The position numbers and the translations under genes were made by a program. Below the pieces are notes generated by a model that saw only the letters and a list, made by a program, of their open reading frames with translations, ran no database searches and was not told where the DNA came from. Shown here one piece after another: positions 4,293 through 6,664 of a stretch of DNA of 6,664 nucleotides. This stretch comes from an uncultured Atopobium sp. (GTDB lineage: Bacteria > Actinomycetota > Coriobacteriia > Coriobacteriales > Atopobiaceae). Location: contig CAMPCT010000121.1 of the NCBI GenBank assembly GCA_946647055.1, positions 1 to 6,664 of the forward strand, in the 5' to 3' direction. The first letter of the stretch is position 1, and the number at the start of each line of letters is the position of its first letter.

Positions 4293-5116
4293 GACGCGGC
4301 CCTCCACGTGATGCCGCACTCCTCGCAGCGGTACAGCGGCGATCCGGGCGTGATCTGCGCCCGCTCGTGCCCGCACTCGGGGCACTCGGCGGTCTCGGGC
4401 GGCCTCTCCACGGCGGGGGCCTTCTCCTCGGGGCGGTTGAGCCACTGCTCGAAGCGCCCGTCCGCGAACGCCGCGTTCGGCGTGCGGAACCTCGGCTCCC
4501 ACGTCGCGACCACTTCCAGCACCCGGTCGACGTCGGCGGGGCCGTGGCCTGCGCCGAACGCCTCGGCGAGTCCCCTGCGGGCGTCGCCGGGGAACGCCGT
4601 GTAGGCCGTCTGGAACCGGTTGTTCCACTCCTTGAGGGCGTGGGCGAGGAACCGCGCCAGCCCGTCCTTCTCGCCGACGATCTCCATGCCGCCGCCGCCC
4701 TGTACTACTGCGGCAGCAGTAGTACTCTCTTTCTCACTCTCACTCTCACTCTTTATAGAAAGGTCGGAGCTAGGTTCCACCTGTCGGGGCGTTTTAGGTT
4801 CCTGATAGGTTCCACCTAGGTTCGACCTAGGTTCGACGTAGGTTCCACCTAGGTTGGACATAGGCTCGGCCTCTTTTGCGCCTTTACCGGCCTTTTTGCC
4901 AGTCTGGGCCTCCGACTTCCTGCGCGCTATCTCGACACGCTGGCGCATCCCCTCGAAGATGTTTCGCTCCATTCCCTTGAGCCTTTTCGGCTCGGTTCCA
5001 TCGAAGTAGTAACGCGCGATCGCGCCCGCGATGCGGTCGTATGCGGCTTCGGAGATGCCCGTGAGCTGGCTGTGAAAATCATGTTGGAAGTAGAATCCCT
5101 TCTGCGCCTTGGGCAT
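4289..5116 (-). CDS. Phage replisome-organiser-like protein, DUF6291-like N-terminus, C-terminal zinc ribbon
   Basis: The product is 275 residues in three parts. Residues 1-72 (FYFQHDFHSQLTG...AAYDRIAGAIARYYFDG...RNIFEGMRQRVEIARR) resemble the DUF6291-type domain found at the start of many phage replication proteins. Residues 73-145 are a low-complexity linker holding an 11-residue repeat (SNLGGTYVEPR, then SNLGGTYQEPK) and a SESESEKES stretch. Residues 150-235 are a helical domain (ARFLAHALKEWNNRF, FEQWLNRPEE). The end has a zinc ribbon with Cys245, Cys248, Cys264 and Cys267. The linker DNA carries iteron-like repeats, as in lambda O, which supports an origin-binding initiator. ATG at 5116 is preferred because AGGAGG lies eight bases upstream. 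A GTG at 5125 would overlap that site. The TGA overlaps the next start. The initiator role is inferred from architecture and position. Confidence 0.7.
   Translation of the reverse strand: MPKAQKGFYFQHDFHSQLTGISEAAYDRIAGAIARYYFDGTEPKRLKGMERNIFEGMRQRVEIARRKSEAQTGKKAGKGAKEAEPMSNLGGTYVEPRSNLGGTYQEPKTPRQVEPSSDLSIKSESESEKESTTAAAVVQGGGGMEIVGEKDGLARFLAHALKEWNNRFQTAYTAFPGDARRGLAEAFGAGHGPADVDRVLEVVATWEPRFRTPNAAFADGRFEQWLNRPEEKAPAVERPPETAECPECGHERAQITPGSPLYRCEECGITWRAAS
4702..4725. repeat. Perfect inverted repeat, 10-bp arms and GGCA loop
   Basis: The arm GTACTACTGC (4702-4711) is exactly complementary in reverse to GCAGTAGTAC (4716-4725), around a four-base loop. It lies inside the replication gene, where it encodes the STTAAAV part of the linker, 45 bp from the outlying iteron. 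No T-run follows on either strand, so it is not a standard terminator. It could be an origin hairpin or a dyad protein site. Confidence 0.7.
4726..4755. repeat. Pyrimidine-strand CTCACT tract next to the iterons
   Basis: The plus strand here is almost all pyrimidine, with CTCACT repeated three times and ending CTTTATA. It is the stretch with the lowest GC around, standing out in a GC-rich window, and it encodes the SESESEKES part of the linker. With iterons on one side and an inverted repeat on the other, it is the best candidate for a duplex-unwinding element. That role is inferred from position only. Confidence 0.55.
4771..4781. repeat. Outlying iteron copy
   Basis: An exact TAGGTTCCACC sits 24 bp from the start of the contiguous iteron block, separated from it by 13 bp (4782-4794). 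It lies between the block and the CTCACT tract, as expected for the unwinding-proximal repeat of an origin. Confidence 0.7.
4795..4871. repeat. Seven contiguous 11-bp iteron-like repeats inside the replication gene
   Basis: On the plus strand the units start at 4795, 4806, 4817, 4828, 4839, 4850 and 4861. They read TAGGTTCCTGA, TAGGTTCCACC, TAGGTTCGACC, TAGGTTCGACG, TAGGTTCCACC, TAGGTTGGACA and a degenerate TAGGCTCGGCC. An eighth exact copy, TAGGTTCCACC, lies apart at 4771-4781. The 11-bp step is about one helical turn, so bound protein would sit on one face. As 11 is not a multiple of three, the repeats are read in all three frames and yield an 11-residue peptide repeat every three units. 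This suggests selection on DNA rather than protein. Iterons inside an initiator gene are established for lambda-type origins. That these are an origin here is inference. Confidence 0.8.
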
Positions 5117-5124
5117 GCGCCGCA

Positions 5125-5130
5125 CCTCCT
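5125..5130 (-). promoter_or_regulatory. Shine-Dalgarno site that fixes the replication-protein start
   Basis: A full AGGAGG is read on the minus strand here, with eight bases to ATG at 5116. It overlaps the end of the ssb stop codon and the alternative GTG at 5125, so the ATG is the usable start. This junction has a 12-base gap, whereas the neighbouring junctions overlap. Confidence 0.8.
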
Positions 5131-5644
5131 AGAAAGGTATATCCGCGTCCTCCATCGCCATCTGCCGGCCCTGCTGGCCCGCGGCGCGCACGGCCTCGGC
5201 GGCCTGCTGCGACCAGCCGGGCTGCTGGCCTCCCGGTGGCGCGTACATGTTCATCTGCTGCGGCTGCGCGTATTGCTGCGGGGCCTGCGGCTGATACTGC
5301 TGCGGCTGTTGCTGCTGGCGGCTGCTCATGAACTCGATCTCGTCCACGATGACCTCGAGCTTGGTGCGCTTCTGGCCGTCGCGCTCCCACTGCGAGAAGC
5401 GCAGCTTGCCCTCGATGGCCACCTTGGTGCCCTTCACGAGGTAGCGCGCCAGCCCCTCGGCCCTCGCGCCGAAGAGCTGGCAGTCGATGAAGTTCGGCAC
5501 GTCCTCCCATTCGCCGGTCTGGGGATTCCTGCGGCGGTCGTTCACCGCCACGCCCAGCCCCAGCACGGCGGTGCCGCCGGCCGTCTGGCGCAGCTCCGCA
5601 TCCCGGGTCAGATTCCCCGTGATGACCACTCGGTTGATGCTCAT
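5129..5644 (-). CDS. ssb: Single-stranded DNA-binding protein
   Basis: The product is 171 residues. The OB fold occupies about residues 1-105, starting MSINRVVITGNLTRDAELR, with the typical GTAVLGLGVAVNDRRRN strand, the NFIDCQLFG strand (51-59) and the GTKVAIEGKLRFSQWERDGQKR block. Residues 107-160 form a Gln/Pro-rich linker (QQQQPQQYQPQAPQQY). The protein ends MEDADIPF, the acidic tip by which SSBs recruit partner proteins. It is expected to coat single strands at the phage replication fork and during ERF annealing. The start ATG overlaps the upstream TGA, with a purine-rich AAAGGA about eight bases before it. Length and domain order are normal for bacterial and phage SSBs. Confidence 0.97.
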   Translation of the reverse strand: MSINRVVITGNLTRDAELRQTAGGTAVLGLGVAVNDRRRNPQTGEWEDVPNFIDCQLFGARAEGLARYLVKGTKVAIEGKLRFSQWERDGQKRTKLEVIVDEIEFMSSRQQQQPQQYQPQAPQQYAQPQQMNMYAPPGGQQPGWSQQAAEAVRAAGQQGRQMAMEDADIPF

Positions 5645-5838
5645 TCCTTTCGTCCTTTCAGCTCGTACACGAACAGGCCGCCCTTCTTCGGGACGTGCCT
5701 GCACGTGATGATGTATCCGTCGTTGTTGTTCAGCTCCCAGATGCGGGCCCCGTAGCGCAGGCACACGTTCTCGGCCAGCCATGCGTTGGTCTTGGGGCCG
5801 TCCCGCAGGGCATCGAGCACGCGCTCCTTCTGCGTCAT
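5641..5838 (-). CDS. Small winged-helix DNA-binding protein
   Basis: This 65-residue protein begins MTQKERVLDALRDG. The pattern is that of a small phage winged helix-turn-helix: a first helix (KERVLDALRDG), a short helix plus recognition helix (TNAWLAENVCLRYGARIWELNN), then a beta wing (GYIITCRHVPKKGGLFVYEL). The block ARIWELNNNDGYII resembles the xRIfELrk-GY signature of helix-turn-helix domains common near phage replication genes. The ATG overlaps the ERF stop and its TGA overlaps the SSB start, so it is coupled on both sides. It may control early transcription or assist replication. Which of these applies cannot be told from sequence. Confidence 0.75.
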   Translation of the reverse strand: MTQKERVLDALRDGPKTNAWLAENVCLRYGARIWELNNNDGYIITCRHVPKKGGLFVYELKGRKE

Positions 5839-6332
5839 GAGGGGTAGCCTCCCCACATCTGCTCCTGCGGCGCGTACTGCTGCGTTTGCTTCTGCTGCTT
5901 CTGCGGCGGCTCGATCGCGTCGCTGTCCTTCGTCCCGTCGATGGCGAACAGGCCCGCGAGGGCGTACTTCCTCGCGTAGCTGATGGCCGCGCCGGTGAGC
6001 TGCGCCGAGTCCATGCCCTTCTTCTCGTCGGGCATGAGCGCCGGGGCCGAGACGGTGAGCGAGTCCCCGTCGGGTCCCTGCAGCGTCGCGTCGGCCCAGA
6101 TCACCTGCGCCGGGGCCACGGCCGCGCCCCTGGCTGCGTTGATGGTCTCGATGCGCGTCTGCATCACGACCGAGTAGCCGTCGGGCAGCAGCTCCTTGAC
6201 CCTCTGCAGGATGCTCTCGGCGTTGCGGTAGGGGTACTTGCCGAAGCCGTTCCACTGGTCCTTGGGGACCTTCAGGCCCGCCTGGATGTCGTGCAGCACG
6301 TCTGGCAGCTCCTTGGGCTTCTTCTCTGCCAT
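5835..6332 (-). CDS. erf: ERF-family single-strand annealing recombinase
   Basis: The product is 165 residues and matches the ERF superfamily, phage proteins that bind single-stranded DNA and anneal complementary strands during recombination and genome circularisation (as P22 Erf does). Visible hallmarks are FGKYPYRNAESILQRVKELL (about 30-49), the hydrophobic strand VVMQTRIETI (55-64), and the core block QLTGAAISYARKYALAGLFA followed by IDGTKDSDA (111-139), a typical ERF ending. After residue 141 comes a Gln-rich, disordered-looking tail (PPQKQQKQTQQY) ending in an aromatic and glycine stretch. It begins immediately after the TAG of the small upstream gene and its TGA overlaps the next ATG. 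It is somewhat short for the family, mainly because the tail is brief. SSB encoded one gene downstream supports the call. Confidence 0.9.
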   Translation of the reverse strand: MAEKKPKELPDVLHDIQAGLKVPKDQWNGFGKYPYRNAESILQRVKELLPDGYSVVMQTRIETINAARGAAVAPAQVIWADATLQGPDGDSLTVSAPALMPDEKKGMDSAQLTGAAISYARKYALAGLFAIDGTKDSDAIEPPQKQQKQTQQYAPQEQMWGGYPS

Positions 6333-6500
6333 CTACTCCACCCCCGCGGCGTCGAGCTTGCGCTTCAGGTTGGCGTTCTCCTCCTCGAGGTAGCGCCCGT
6401 GCGCCTGCTCGGCGAGCAGCTTGCGCTCGGTTGCCGCCAGCTTCTCCACGAGGTAGTCGCAGATCGTCTCCCACTCCCACTCGTTTCGCTGATTCTCCAT
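6333..6500 (-). CDS. 55-residue predicted coiled-coil phage protein
   Basis: This is a short gene of 55 codons plus TAG, from ATG at 6500 to a stop at 6333. The product begins MENQRNEWEWETICDYL and continues as a charged heptad-like helix with leucines at regular spacing (EKLAATERKLLAEQ, then EEENANLKRKL). It looks like one long amphipathic helix able to form a coiled coil. The start overlaps the preceding stop by one base, and the stop is directly followed by the ERF start (TAGATG), so it fills the interval exactly. I do not recognise a family. Being between Gp157-like and ERF genes suggests an accessory role in the recombination module, which is inference. Confidence 0.75.
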   Translation of the reverse strand: MENQRNEWEWETICDYLVEKLAATERKLLAEQAHGRYLEEENANLKRKLDAAGVE

Positions 6501-6664
6501 TAGTCCCCCTCCCCGAGCATCGGGGCCTCGCCGCCGATGATGCCGGCCTTGGCCGCCTCCTCGATGAGCGCCATGCGCTCGCTTGCCTTGACTCCGTTGA
6601 CCTTCAGGTACTCCGCGCCCCTCTGGACGCTCGCGCCCGGGACGGGCTCGCCGGTCTCGGCCCA
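6500..6664 (-). CDS. C-terminal end of a Gp157-like phage protein (partial)
   Basis: The last 54 codons of a gene entering from the right edge are visible, ending in TAA. The tail contains TGEPVPGASVQRGAEYLKV. This resembles the C-terminal signature of the Siphovirus Gp157 family (a proline-glycine turn, a charged residue, then G-x-x-L), proteins commonly found beside single-strand annealing proteins in siphophages. The visible part then adds an acidic, alanine-rich tail ending in GEGD. Its stop overlaps the next start by one base (TAATG), so the two are translationally coupled. Its place directly upstream of the ERF gene supports Gp157, but only the end is present, so the family call is tentative. 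Gp157 has been linked to phage resistance and early functions, with no firm biochemical role known to me. Confidence 0.5.
   Translation of the reverse strand, partial: WAETGEPVPGASVQRGAEYLKVNGVKASERMALIEEAAKAGIIGGEAPMLGEGD

Noticed and set aside
4702..4725. The 10-bp inverted repeat as a rho-independent terminator
   Set aside because: It lies inside a coding frame and is not followed by a T-run on the transcript strand.
5114..5125. GTG at 5125 as the start of the replication protein
   Set aside because: The first base of that GTG is part of the AGGAGG site. ATG at 5116 has ideal eight-base spacing, and three extra residues add nothing conserved.
1..6664. tRNA, rRNA, insertion sequence, integrase or attachment site
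   Set aside because: No cloverleaf, ribosomal core sequence, transposase motif, terminal inverted repeats or recombinase gene could be seen by reading both strands.

Overview
The window is GC-rich and densely packed, and every credible gene lies on the minus strand, so the genes read from the right edge to the left edge. Neighbouring genes overlap by 1 to 4 bases or abut (TAATG, TAGATG, ATGA, GTGA junctions), and Shine-Dalgarno sequences are strong. The content (Gp157-like end, ERF annealing protein, SSB, a replication protein carrying iterons, an HNH protein, a PDDEXK nuclease, and small conserved phage proteins) is that of the early DNA replication and recombination module of a temperate siphophage or prophage. 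High GC, GTG starts and a Firmicutes-like early gene set fit a phage of a GC-rich gut actinobacterium such as a Coriobacteriia/Eggerthellaceae host. The host is inference; no host gene, integrase or attachment site is visible.

Layout in reading order. At 6664-5129 are the end of a Gp157-like protein, a 55-residue coiled-coil protein, ERF, a 65-residue winged-helix protein and SSB. At 5116-4289 is a replisome-organiser-like protein. Its linker region carries seven contiguous 11-bp repeats plus one outlier, a CTCACT tract and a perfect 10-bp inverted repeat, which together look like a phage replication origin inside the initiator gene. At 4292-2350 are a coiled-coil protein, a small HNH-like protein, a small XRE-like protein, a Holliday-junction-resolvase-like nuclease and a conserved phage protein of unknown function.

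From 2348 to 1868 the compact operon is interrupted by a 481-bp non-coding array of 98 units. The plus-strand consensus is NNGCC (GGCNN in the transcript), and all 16 dinucleotides occur at the variable positions. Nine units are one base short, and several of these recur about 59 bp apart, which suggests a second-order repeat. This array is the most unusual object in the window. I know of no described function for it.

Left of the array (1839 to 1) are a conserved 151-residue phage protein, a probable 27-residue GTG-start micro-gene, an 86-residue conserved phage protein, and an HNH endonuclease with two C-terminal Cys clusters that runs off the left edge.

As a system, ERF and SSB would handle single strands, the resolvase-like and HNH nucleases would process branched or target DNA, and the replication protein would fire the internal origin. 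No convincing promoter or rho-independent terminator is visible, so transcription presumably enters from beyond the right edge.
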